Source: Ditylenchus dipsaci
Taxonomy: Eukaryota > Nematoda > Chromadorea > Rhabditida > Anguinidae
Direction: 5' to 3'
Assembly (NCBI GenBank): GCA_004194705.1
Contig: SADC01001293.1
Coordinates: 587,360-651,359 of the forward strand
DNA: 64,000 bases
Positions 1 through 10,600 of this stretch are shown one piece after another. A program made the translations under genes and the position numbers. The notes under the pieces were generated by a model that had not been told where the DNA came from, did no database searches, and saw nothing but the letters and a program-made list of their open reading frames with translations. The stretch's first letter is position 1. Each line of letters opens with the position of its first letter.

Positions 1-44
1 TTCTAGTCTAAGAAGTAAATATGTTAAAGTTTTTTAGAGCGATA

Positions 45-640
45 ACATTATTAAGTATTTTTCACTAATTTGTAAATCATGTTTAAATGACTCCTAAATA
101 GTTTTTATATGCTAAAGACGATAAAAAAAAGTTATTTTTTGGCACTTTTCCACACAAAAATGGATCTTTTGAAAAAAAAAACATTTTTGACCGAAATTCG
201 ACTTTTTGCCTTGGTCCCCAAGGCAATCCAACCTGAAAGGGTATCTGGATACCCCAAAAAGATGAAATTTGAACATAGTTTTGTTAACCGGGGCCTATCG
301 CATAAAGAAACTCTGGTATGCATACATTTTCAGGCATCCAGAGTCACTTTCGAGTGATTTGTGTCTAAGGTATGTGGGTGTGCGCATCTCAACCCAAGCA
401 ACCCTGCCCTTCGGGGGCGCAGAGGGCTTGGTAGGTTAGAAATGCTCGCACTCACTTACCTTAGACATAATTCCGAGCAAGACTCTTGATAAAAAATGCA
501 TAAAGAGACTCTATTTGCCCAGCTCCAGTGACTAAAACTGGGTAGAATACCTTAATACAAGGTATTTTACCTTGGTCCCCCAAGGCAAAAAGTCACATTT
601 TGGTAAAAAAAAAATTTCGAAAATTTCAAGCCATTATCTA
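45..640. repeat. Family A inverted-repeat element, copy 1
   Basis: This is a dispersed repeat whose best copy is at 60141-60870. Hallmarks seen here are the phrase CCTTGGTCCCCAAGGCA, the string TCTAAGGTATGTGGGTGTG, a GC-rich hairpin core near 400-435 (GCCCTTCGGGGGC) and the mirrored string ACTTACCTTAGACAT. The halves are diverged inverted repeats. The ORFs on both strands of this stretch are by-products of the repeat. No transposase is visible, so it is probably non-autonomous. Confidence 0.7.
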
Positions 641-811
641 CAAATCCAATGAGAAAATTGGGAAATTTAAGCGTGAATTAACAAATTTAGGTTCAATTTT
701 CCTGCATCTGTTAGAAGACGTAGACGGGACGCCGTCCGAATTTCAAAAATATGCCCCACTATGGTATTGACTTACTCAAATATCCTTGTTAGTAGGATAT
801 TTGATTTTTGG
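641..811. other. Spacer, nothing recognised
   Basis: AT-rich sequence between two repeats. No ORF, splice pattern or repeat arm was recognised. Confidence 0.4.
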
Positions 812-1350
812 CTTACAAGGGAGCCTGGCGAACTTGTTTTTCACTGACCCAGGTGAGTTTGGTCAGATTGGATAGCCAGTATGCGACTTTAAATCAAATC
901 TGTTGAAAGCTCGGGTCCACAGGTCAAAAAGTTGGGATGAGAAGGCTAGTAAAGTATTAAAAAAACAACGGGGACCAAGGCATTTCTGAATTTAGAAGGA
1001 GGTTTTCTGGGCCCATCTTCAAATACTACTTGGTGCACACCTTTCTTACTCTTACTTATTAATTTTTTTGCTATAATGATTTTGTTGGATAGCTAAGAGG
1101 CTGAGGATCATTTTGACACCCAAACTTGTGAATAAAAGTCAGCTGTAACCCTGGTGTGCACCCAGTAGTATTCAAACCTGTGACCTAATTGTCGTGTATA
1201 TAAAGCCCTTTCAATACTTCACTATCCTTCTCATCCCAACTTTTTGGCCTTTGGGCTCGAGATCTCAACAGATTTGATTTAAAGTCGCATGCTGGCTATC
1301 CAGTCTGACCCAACCCCCTGGGCGAGTGAAAACAAATTCGCAAATATCCC
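812..1350. repeat. Foldback element with tRNA-like inner ends
   Basis: The arms at about 812-1045 and 1140-1350 are inverted copies. Shared strings include AGTTGGGATGAGAAGG and GACTTTAAATCAAATCTG. Near the centre the inverted strand reads GGTTTGAATACTACTGGG, close to a tRNA B box (GGTTCGANTCC). The same kind of module recurs at 13150, 22990, 34640 and 36490. No coding capacity. Confidence 0.6.
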
Positions 1351-1710
1351 TTGTTAGAAATTTTTAACGATTTCCTGACTTTTAAAAATCAAATATTCGG
1401 CCTTGATTTTAAATTAATATAGAGGTTAGCTCGTTTGAAAAATTTAATTAAAAAAAATTGAGACCCTTTTTCAAAGAGCACGATTTTATTCACACTGTAA
1501 AAATATTGCAATCAAAAAAATAGGGTTCAAAAGTTAGCTATTTATCGATTAGGGCTTTTTATATTTGAAAAAACTTGCAAAACTAAAGTGCTCAAAAACG
1601 CAAAATCAATTACAAATTTTATCAATATTTTGACCTAAATGTACTCATTTTGAGAAAATTAACTCAAAGCCTAGCATAGAACCAAAAATTATTTGATCAT
1701 TTCGATTTAG
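1351..1710. other. AT-rich spacer
   Basis: No gene or clear repeat seen. It ends in a plausible 3' splice acceptor (CGATTTAG at 1703-1710) before the next coding-like block. Confidence 0.4.
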
Positions 1711-2225
1711 GAAGAAGAAGAGCATAAAGGCGGGAGTGATCGCTACGTGGAATTCAGCCACATGCATCTCTCGGTCTAAATCATGCCTGATGAGCGTTCC
1801 TGCTTGGCTGAAGACAACTTAAAACTAGTCAGAAATGTTTATTTCTCTTTTAGAAACTTTGCTAAAGAACAAGCTAATGGAAAATCAGCGGTGTATAGAG
1901 TCTCTTTAAGTTACTTGCAGCTTTTCAAGCGATACCACTTTGAAGCCATAGAAATAAAATACGGAGAGGGTCTCAAAGTCTTCAATGATCACTTCCACAA
2001 GGTTGATGACATTAAATGCGATAAACTGGATCTACAGTTTCCGATTGACCGAGAAAAATACCCATTGAAGATTGAATCTAAATTATTAGAGTGCCTGTTG
2101 GCTGTAAAAACTGACGTGTTTTATGTGCACGACCTGAATACTCCACGACCAAATTTATAGAACACTTTGAAGGCATACTCTTAAATGGTGGAAACAAGTT
2201 TGTAGAAATTGTTTTCTACTGGCTG
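1711..2225 (+). pseudogene. Broken coding block of unknown family
   Basis: A coding-like block follows an acceptor at 1710. It opens with EEEEHKGGSDRY and meets an in-frame TAA at 1777-1779. It then stays open from ATG 1783 to 2160, giving 125 residues including VYRVSLSYLQLFKRY. A single-base shift near the AAATTT run at 2151-2156 lets the reading continue as FIEHFEGILLNGGNKF to about 2225. The composition resembles nematode F-box-associated or DUF38-type proteins, but no signature proves it and no F-box is seen. The stop plus the shift suggest a pseudogene or sequencing error. A possible final exon is at 3152-3342. Function unknown. Confidence 0.35.
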
Positions 2226-2455
2226 TGTTCCCTGCCGGCAGTGTTTTTTCAAAGCTTGATTCAGGTTTTTTTGATTTTTCAGCGCTAGTTTCATCCACTT
2301 CCATAAATGGGGTGAGCAGCTACTTAAAAAAAAATTTAAGTTACTTTAAAAAGCTACTTTAAAAATTCTCGCCATCATTTTTTTAAATTTATTAAGACCA
2401 TATATAATATATTCGTTGCCTATTGAGTCATCTTTTAAGTAAACAGGGTTATTTG

Positions 2456-2635
2456 TAGGGTTGGGATAATCTCCGGTGATAATCGTTCCAGGAATTCTCC
2501 TGATAATATTCTCGGGAATGTTCCGGAAAATTCCCAAAAAGCGGTAATATTGTTCTTCAAAAAATGTAAGAAAGTTTAAACTCAAATCGGTAAAACTCGG
2601 GAATCTTCCGGGAATATTCCCATCACTCAACCTTA
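2456..2635. repeat. Decayed MITE with TAGGGTTGG end
   Basis: The left end reads TAGGGTTGGG and the right end reads CTCAACCTTA. The interior is full of CGGGAATNTTCC palindromes. It has the same outer end as the elements at 17532-17798 and 41097-42314, though the interiors differ. Confidence 0.45.
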
Positions 2636-3151
2636 GTATTATTGGAGAAAAAATACTAAGGGAGCAATTCAAATTTTTGAAATTAAAAAATCACATGCAA
2701 CACTCTTACATTTGCATTCTTTACTAGTAGAACATGCCCTCTTCACTGGTAGGACAGAATATCAGTATAGTAAAGCATACTAAAGCGAATTGAAGTTACT
2801 AACACGCTTGACAAGTTTGCATCTAAGTCAGACAGAGTAAGGGTTGTAAGTGATGGGAAAAAACGACAAATATTTTGAAAAACTTAAAAAGTTGCCTCAC
2901 TCTCTTTTTGGTTTTTTTTTATCAAAAACCCTGTTTATTAAAATATTAACTTGAAAGACGACCAACAACGATTTGTCAAAAATTTACAGAAATGTTTTCT
3001 ATGGTCTAAATAAAATTTTTAAAAAAAGGTAGAAAGAATATGATTTAAACGAAATATAGCCAATGTTAAGATAGAACCTTTTTTGTTAGGCAAGTGAAGG
3101 TCAAAACCGTCAAGGTTTTAATATCTAACTTAACTCTAAAATCTTTTTTTA

Positions 3152-3342
3152 GAAATTTTGTAACCTCGGATGATATTTCAAAGACTGCAGTTGTTACATT
3201 TCAATTGTTTAATGAAATTCCTGCCAAAATTGTTGAAATTTGTAAGTCTGGCAAACGCAATGCAACTGGAACCAAATTACGCTATAAAGTTACCAATGAG
3301 CGTACAGGGATGGAGCTGATTGTCACATTATATGCTCACTAG
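3152..3342 (+). CDS. Possible last exon of the broken gene at 1711
   Basis: This coding-like block follows a strong acceptor (TTTTTTTAG). It runs about 63 codons, beginning NFVTSDDISKTAVV and ending LIVTLYAH before a TAG at 3340-3342. Codon use looks protein-like. It sits about 0.9 kb downstream of the broken block and could be its C-terminal exon, with the decayed MITE in the intron. No family was recognised and the link to the upstream block is inferred from spacing only. Confidence 0.35.
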
Positions 3343-3923
3343 CATTTGTTACTTGATAATTCAAATTTTTGCAAAATATGTGTTTAAACAGTGTTTAAAT
3401 AGAAAGAAAATGCTTTATTTTTTATGATGGTTGAGGAGGGCAAAAACAAAAGAGGCTTTCGGGAGTGTGCGTCTATTAGAGACTGTGCTTTGATTGTAGA
3501 CTGTGCTCTATTAGAGTAAATAGGGTAGGTTGGCCAATCCTTTTCGGAGCCTAAAAAATCATAAAACAAAACAATAGTGGAGACCAAGGAAAAAAACCCG
3601 TCATTTGGGGATAGGGCCGAGTTTTTAAAGAATTTGTATTTATGTGTAAAAAATATATCTGTAGGAAAACTTTGCTAATTCTGCTAGCAAAAGCATTTTG
3701 GATCGGTTTATTAGAAAGAAATGAAATTATCAAGCTAGCAAGTATCTCTTGCCTCATCTCCTAAAATCACCAAGAAAAAGTGAAAAAATTTATTACGCAA
3801 AGTATGTTTGAATTGTCTGTTGTGTTCACCAGCTGTTGAAGCATTTTTACTACTCTAGAAAAATGTTTTTGACTGTATTATCGCCTTTTTGTAACAGATT
3901 TTTCAAAAAAATATCAAAATATC
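3343..3923. other. Spacer, nothing recognised
   Basis: AT-rich, with only short out-of-context ORFs on both strands and no splice-supported coding. Confidence 0.4.
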
Positions 3924-4162
3924 GAAAAATCGGTACTTATGCTGTTTGGGACCGACCGTCATTTTTTGATTTTATTGCACAAATTGTTTGGCCGTTTTGT
4001 TGTGTTTTGTTCCGTTTTGTTTTTTGTTTTTCAGGAAAAAGGAATTCATGGAAGAACTCCGCCATTTCAAGCTGGAAGATCTGTATGAGAGAAAAATCAA
4101 AGTCATTTTTTTGAGAGAAAAAAATGACGGTCGGTCCCAAACAGCATAAGTACCGAAAAATC
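3924..4162. mobile_element. Non-autonomous Merlin element with 8-bp TSD
   Basis: The element at 3932-4154 has inverted termini starting GGTACTTATGCTGTTTGGG and continuing into ACCGACCGTC. It is flanked by a perfect 8-bp duplication, GAAAAATC, at 3924-3931 and 4155-4162. The copy at 48412-48792 has the same termini and a Merlin-type transposase fragment, which gives the superfamily. This 223-bp copy has no transposase. Confidence 0.85.
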
Positions 4163-4860
4163 TTTGACTATTGATTAATTTCGGTAAATCGGTGACTTTT
4201 CGATAAATCGGTCAACAACCTTTATTTCCTCCATCCTAGTCAATCACTCCTTTTATCATTACAGCAAACTCGTGAACTCTGGGCCAAAAAAAATTGGCTG
4301 TGCCTCGTGGTCTTCTAGGTGATCGCTCTTACCTAATTATAAAGAAAAAAATCTGTAAAGCCACGTCTGCCAATTCTGAGAAAAACACAAACGCCTTTAG
4401 TTAAAAGTGCATTTTTATATTTTTGGCGTTTCAGGGCACTTAATGGAGTCTATTAAATTCATGGTGCACTCTTTAGAAATTCTTGGTTACTTTAGTTTAG
4501 CAACTTTATGTCTTTTTCAAATTGCTAAACAATCCTTTAAATCACCATTTACCGTAAGCTTCACCCATGTCTGCATACATTTCTCAATTTCAAAATTTTT
4601 TTTAATATTTGCTCCAAATTCTTCTCTAGGCGTATTTTCACCTGAAAAATCGCTTATGTTCAAAAAACTCGATGTTTTCCAAATTTATTTACATGACAAC
4701 ACACATTGAAACATTTCTCATGAAGTACTATGTTGCATTTTTTTGCACATCTTTTTCGCACATCGCCGTACCGAATTGGAGTTAAATAGCAGTGCGCATG
4801 AATGGAATATAATAAACATAAGAAAGCAAGCAAAAGTACAAAAAGGGAAGTGGGGTACAT
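4163..4860. other. Spacer, nothing recognised
   Basis: AT-rich. The ORFs at 4407-4709 (+) and 4660-4860 (-) show no family resemblance or splice context, and I do not call them genes. Confidence 0.4.
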
Positions 4861-5020
4861 GGGCGTAGCCAGAGGGGGGGGGCTGAGGGGCTATAACCCC
4901 CGCCCGCCGTCAGATTTTTCGAAAAAAATTGTTAATTAAAAACACTATGAAACTGGAAAATGGTGTAGGAAAAATGACCTCTCCGGGGCTTTATCCCCCC
5001 CCCGTCAGATTTTTCTGGCT
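4861..5020. repeat. G-rich repeat with GGGCGTAGCCAG start
   Basis: It begins GGGCGTAGCCAGAGGGGG and contains two direct copies of a unit, TAACCCCC or TATCCCCC followed by CGTCAGATTTTTC, at about 4893-4920 and 4991-5013. The opening resembles the ends of widespread animal DNA repeats. No TSD was found. Confidence 0.4.
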
Positions 5021-5157
5021 TTTTTTTTCAAGATCAAAAATATTTCTCGGAGCTCGGAGAAAAAAACTTTGGACAAGTTTGTCTTTTTTCGAATACATAA
5101 ACCTTTTCTCTCCTCTAGAAAAGCAAGCAAAAAATCGGCAACAACATTAAACAACAC

Positions 5158-5297
5158 TAGTAGCAGCAGGAACACAGGAAACAATCAAAAGCATTGCCTG
5201 ATGGATTACACTGAAAGCAATGGCACAAAAATTCCAACACACTGCTTTCAGTGCATCCATTGCATTGGCTGTTTGCTGCTACAGTCCAACCATCTTT
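5158..5297. repeat. Short palindromic element
   Basis: The arms at 5158-5215 and 5238-5297 are inverted. Examples are CTAGTAGCAGCAG against CTGCTACAGT, and ACTGAAAGCA against TGCTTTCAGT. Consistent with a small foldback MITE. Confidence 0.45.
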
Positions 5298-5339
5298 TAT
5301 CTTTTCTTAACTGGGAAATGGTCTATTAAGCTGACGAAA

Positions 5340-5986
5340 GTAGTTTCTAGTAGTTTTGCATTCTGAATAAATCTGAATAAGGTTTGTGAAACTGACCGAT
5401 ATCTAATTATTTTAATTCCATCCTGAGTCCATGGTTTACTGTGATTTTTAATTCCAAACTTGTACCTTTTGATTTTATAAAATCTTCAAAATGAACTTTT
5501 GGCCAAATTAAACACGTTGGAATTGAGGTGTTGTTTCGTCAGTGATGGTTTGCAAGTGATGTTTTTGTATTTACATTATCCTTGTCGAAAAAATTCGATT
5601 TTTGTTAATTAGGTTGGCATATAAATTTCCGGACTGGTATTTAAATTTAATAAATTTTAATAAGTATTTAAATAAGTTCTTTCGATACTTCAATGAAAAA
5701 ATAAGGAAAATATATTTCCATTGACATTTAGAAGCACTAGATATCCTAACAAAATACGTTAGAATTCGAGCCATGAGAACCAGAAAAAAATAAATAAAAA
5801 CCCCTCGGGGCTTTAAAGGCCACACCCATCCAACCCTGAAACAGGCCCTGGAAAATTTCCGAAAAACCATGATACGGGTATTAAGGTTTTTAGTCAAGTT
5901 TTGAATCGGCCTATTTTTCATATTTTTTGGATACCCAAATTGTACTTACTGTGATTAGTGATTAGTAAAAGTAGTACACAATAATA
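5340..5986. other. Spacer, nothing recognised
   Basis: No credible gene. The minus ORF at 5571-5921 lacks splice or family support. Confidence 0.4.
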
Positions 5987-5987
5987 T

Positions 5988-6134
5988 ACAGAACGTGTGT
6001 AATTATATAAAAAGTTTATTTTTTTTATCAAGAATATTAATACCAGATCTGGACACCAAAATAAGCGTCTAATAGTTGATGTTCATGACAAAAAAAAATT
6101 CTAAAACTTTTTATGTAATTACACACGTTCTATA
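5988..6134. repeat. Small TIR element with TA ends
   Basis: The termini are inverted: ACAGAACGTGTGTAATTA on the left and TAATTACACACGTTCT on the right, each next to TA. Length is about 147 bp and it is non-coding. Confidence 0.6.
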
Positions 6135-6334
6135 TACCATTGTATAGCCACGATCATGGACTTTTATTTGTGCTAACATAAAGAGTAAAAATGTCATCTT
6201 ATTAGAACTGAAATTCAAAAATTATTCGAATTCTTGAGAAAAAGCTACGACTTTTCGAATTCCCGGCAACCAGCCTTATTTTGATATTTTACCAAGCATT
6301 TTCCTCACAATAACTAATCCAAAGTCATTTTTAA

Positions 6335-6545
6335 TTTCAAGCATTACAAAAACATCTTAGCACGACGTTGTAGCGCAGTTCAAAAGCTACAAAACCCATC
6401 TAACAGAAGTATTTTTGAAAATTTAAATGCTAAGCTATGAAAAGCTATTTGAAAAAGTCGATTTTCTTGAAAAATGTCCAAAATCCGAGTTTTTTTGGGC
6501 TACAACGTGGTGCTGAGATGTTTTGGTAATGCTTTAAATTAAATT
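6335..6545. repeat. Palindrome with GTAGC core
   Basis: The inverted arms pair AAGCATTACAAAAACATC with the mirrored GATGTTTTGGTAATGCTT type sequence at 6515-6535. The stem carries GTTGTAGCGCAG, which recurs in the palindromes at 28400, 38500, 45000 and 53670. Confidence 0.5.
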
Positions 6546-6865
6546 TAACTTTAAATTAGTTTAAGTGATAAAAATGCTTGACAAAATTTCAAAATGATCT
6601 CACAGGTGCTTGATCTAAGTAATGACTATTCCAAAATAGTTTAAAGAAAATATTCATATTCCAATTATAAGAGGAAGAAAAGGGCTACAGAACTATATCT
6701 CTGGAATAGTTTTGCAATAAAAAACTATTACTAACAATAAGAAAGAAGAGTGTCCGTGAACTTTTGTGCCACCCGTTATTTGTAAAAAATTATTCATGTG
6801 AGGTTGAGGTTGATGTGTGAAAGTGTTATTACTAAAGTGATTTCTTTTTAAAATTTTAGAAATTA

Positions 6866-7005
6866 CCGTATTTGGAAATTACCCTCCATTAATTATCCAT
6901 GCCTTACTTTAAAGACCTATCTCAGCCTAGAGTGAACATTTTGCACATCTGTTTTTTGCGTTTTCTTAACTCACACGAGCTCTACATGTTCCATTTTTTC
7001 TATTT
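6866..7005. repeat. Half of a TACCGTAT-family element
   Basis: It begins TACCGTATTTGG and contains the internal phrases GTTTTCTTAACTCACACGAG and CTCTAC, typical of this family (16119, 21971, 27134, 34705). The right half is missing. Confidence 0.5.
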
Positions 7006-7019
7006 AAAATTTTAACACC

Positions 7020-7232
7020 ATTAGGTAGCTTTGCGCTTCTAGTTTTTTAATGAGGTATTATTTGTTAGAAGATGTTTAAAAAAATGGGGCATGAAAAGGT
7101 TGACATATGAAGCAAGTCAGAAAATTTAAAATTTATCATTTTATACTTTTACTTTTTTATGCCACATTTTGCAAACATTTTTTTAGCAAATGATACCTCG
7201 TTAAAAACTAGAATGGCAGAGTTACCTAATAG
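7020..7232. repeat. Palindromic MITE
   Basis: The arms start ATTAGGTAGCTTTGC and mirror GAGTTACCTAATAG. The stem also pairs TTTAATGAGGTATTA with GATACCTCGTTAAA. Non-coding. Confidence 0.55.
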
Positions 7233-7617
7233 TGCTGTACCTGCTGCTACCTAATGGCGCACAATTCTCCGGCGCGCAATTTTTTGCGGCTCCGCTAAAG
7301 TAGCTCAAATTAGGACGGACTCAAGTATTTTTTTATAACACTGCGAAGACGATAGAACTTAGTTCGCCTGAAAACCGTTCAATTTAGTCCAGGTGCAAGT
7401 TATGCAAACAAATGTTAGCACAGACTCGAATAGAAAATTTAAAATTATGAATCCACGGAAAATGCGAAAATCTGATTTGTTGGATTATTTATTTATGTTA
7501 CATATTCAAACCAAGTGTCAAATCAAAGTCCATCCCTCTTGTTTAGGTGTTCTGTATTCTGTCCTATCTAGCCTATAGACCCACAACCACTCTACCACTG
7601 CCGCTATCAGCCTCCAA

Positions 7618-10600
7618 ATGGCTTCATTTGGACCGAAGATTGCTGTGGTGCTCTTGCTAAGCCTGTTACTAGTATTGAGTGCGGCTCAGAGACAGCGGAA
7701 GCCAGGCAACAGTGTCTCCATAAAAGCGGCCGATCGGCTGATCTCTCGTCACCGAGCTGACGACAACGACCAGGAGGATGACACTGACAATCCAGGCACC
7801 GCTAACAAGTTCAAGGAGGGCAGGTGCAGCTAGTAGGTTTTTTAGGGGATTTGAAATTTTGAACTGAAAATTAAAATGTGTGTTTTCAGCTATTGCTTCT
7901 TTGTGCCATTGAAAGTAGGTGGTTTTATAAATTTTCATTTTTTTTAAGTTTCCTTAAACTTTATAATTATGTTGTTCTCACTAACTACCGGGCACCTTCG
8001 ACTTTAGAGGTCTTATATGACAGCCCACAGAAAATATTTTGCAAATCTATTTTTTTGTTATTTCTTAACTCCCACAAGCTCAACTGAACCCGTTTTTTTC
8101 GGGTTGAGTGCCCAAAATTTCATGTCTAAAATTTACGGTTTGTACCAAATTGCAGGATGAGAAAGTGAACTTCCATCCCTATACTTCAATCAACTGCTCA
8201 CATCTGGTGTATGGCTTTGCGACCATCAACCCACAAAATGAGTTGGACCCTGTCACCTCTTTCGACATGCTCTACTCCGACAGCTTTGCCAACTACCGAC
8301 AGGTCACTGAGTAGGTCTTTTTGCTACCGTATAACCTCTTTTAATCGCCCAGGGGGATTATTAATCAACCCCCCTCGGAGGGTGGGGGATTATAAGAGGG
8401 TGGGGGATTAATAGAGGGAGGAGGATTATACTTCAACCTTTTTAGCGCCAAAAGCGCCACAAATTTTTAAAAACATTTTTTTTTAATTGCAATTCTAATT
8501 TATGGAATTTAAAATCCCGCCTATATTTTTGTCTTACGTGTACTTGACGTCTTAATTTTCGTCTCACCTTTCGCTCAATTTTTTCTTCCACATTATTTTT
8601 TTTATGTATATCCAGAAAGCTACTTTGCATTCAAAAGGCGACTTCAGCTGTACAACTGCTTTCCAACAAAGCCAAACCATAAGCCCTAGTGGTGCGAAAG
8701 TCTTCCCACCATTCTCTTAACTCTGCGCAACGCCAGTTTCGATATTTCGTAAATATTATTAGTGATCTAGCAATCGCAGAAATCGAACAGGTTTTTCGAC
8801 CCTAGCGATGCAAAATGCTTAGAACACAAGAGATTAAATCATTCGTTTTTATACCATTTTGGTACATTACCCAGTGTTCATTTCCGTTGTCTAATTTACG
8901 GATGCAATTTATGCGGCTGCGATCCGCCAGCACTTGAGATTGTCTTGGAATGGGTGGATCGAGACCGGCAGGAATTCTCTGAGGAAGTGATTGTCAAACC
9001 GTTTAATGGTTAATCTTGATATTTCTCTTTACGTATCAACGCAGTTATTTACTTTGTGCCTTCAACAAATCCGTCGGTGGATCAGAGGATACACAAATAG
9101 CGGGCTTCAAACCAAGTGGGCCAATTGAATGGCATTGACATTTTTTGCAAGATTAGAGAAAAAAACTAGGTCGAGATTGGCAGGACATTGAAAAAAAGCT
9201 TCTAGAATGTTGACGAAAACTAGATTTTTATCAAAAATATCAATGAAAATGAGCAGTTCGATATTCTTTGAAATGAAAGCGGAATGTTATTGGATCAAAG
9301 CCTCGTTTGTGAAAAAAATCATTAAGTTTTAACATGGAAATTAACTAGTGAAACGTTAAAAAACAGCAAGGTCACCTCAAAAATCGGAGGGGGGGGGCTA
9401 TTAGAGGGTGGGGGTTTAATAGAGGATGGGGGATTAATAGAGGTTATACGGTATTTAAATTAAATAACTTGCTTACTAATCTAAAATTGTTTGCAGCCTT
9501 GGCAAAGGCTTGCAAATGCAAGTATTGCTAGGCATCAGAGGCGATGGTCAGAAAGACCAATTTATGGAGACGCAGGTAAATAAGTTGTGTGAACTATAAT
9601 TTCGATTTAAGAAGATTGTTTTAGTGGACCCACGAAAAAGTGATCAAGAGCATTGTGTGGTAAGGTTTTTGGTCTGATAATTTGTTGAGCATAAGGCTGG
9701 AGTCTAAAAAGATCGGTAAAAAAAATAACAGTGATTCTAATTACAGGAAACTTTTTTTGGCTCTAATGACCAATAAGTACCAATCTTTTTGCTTTGATCG
9801 CGCCCCTTTGTTTTTTGGCTTAAGCTTGGACTAGGCCAGGATAGGTCAGGGTGCACTCAAAGATGTTGGGCTAAAAGTAATTTCTCCCGTCAGATAATTT
9901 AATTCTCCTGTCAAATTTAAAATTTCCGCAAAAACTTTAATACTCCCACCAACAATTTACTTCTCTCGTAAATTTTGTCAAATCATATTGTCTTGCGAGT
10001 ATATGTATATGAGTATATGTGTACTTTTCATGCGAAAAATAATTGCGAAAAAAAATAAACAAATACTTGCACGACAAAATCCTTTGACAGGATAAAAACA
10101 AATTTTGGCGGGAGATTTGAACTTTTCGTGTGAAATTTGAATTTAAAGTGGAAAAATACAAATTTGACGCGATTTTTAAACCTATCAACCATAGTACGCA
10201 AAACCTATAAAATGACAATTTTCTGACAATTTTTCTGGCGTTTTGAACCTATAAAATTTACTTGTAAATTTTATAGGTATTTTTATAGGTTTTTATAGGT
10301 GTTTTATAGGTTTTTGTAAATTTCGTTGCTTCATTGTATCTTCTCTGTTTTATTTATAATTTCACATCTAAAGTCACGTTATATCGTATTTATGTTAAGC
10401 ATCTATCCGTTCATGATGAGTGATATTGACGAGCACGGAGGATTGAGCAGGACGAACAGCTATGAAGAGGGTGAAAACTATGTAAAAGATAGACGCTCTA
10501 ACGTGACTATCCATGCTTTTCTTTATATTATTGATTTTTTCGGTGCAATTTGGTCCTCGTAAACATCATAGTGGGGCGACCGTCTGACGAAGACGGGCCG

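Noticed and set aside
8325..9453. CRISPR-like array of TTAATAGAGGGTGGGGGA repeats
   Set aside because: Only a few irregular direct repeats at the ends of a eukaryotic TIR element; no spacer regularity.
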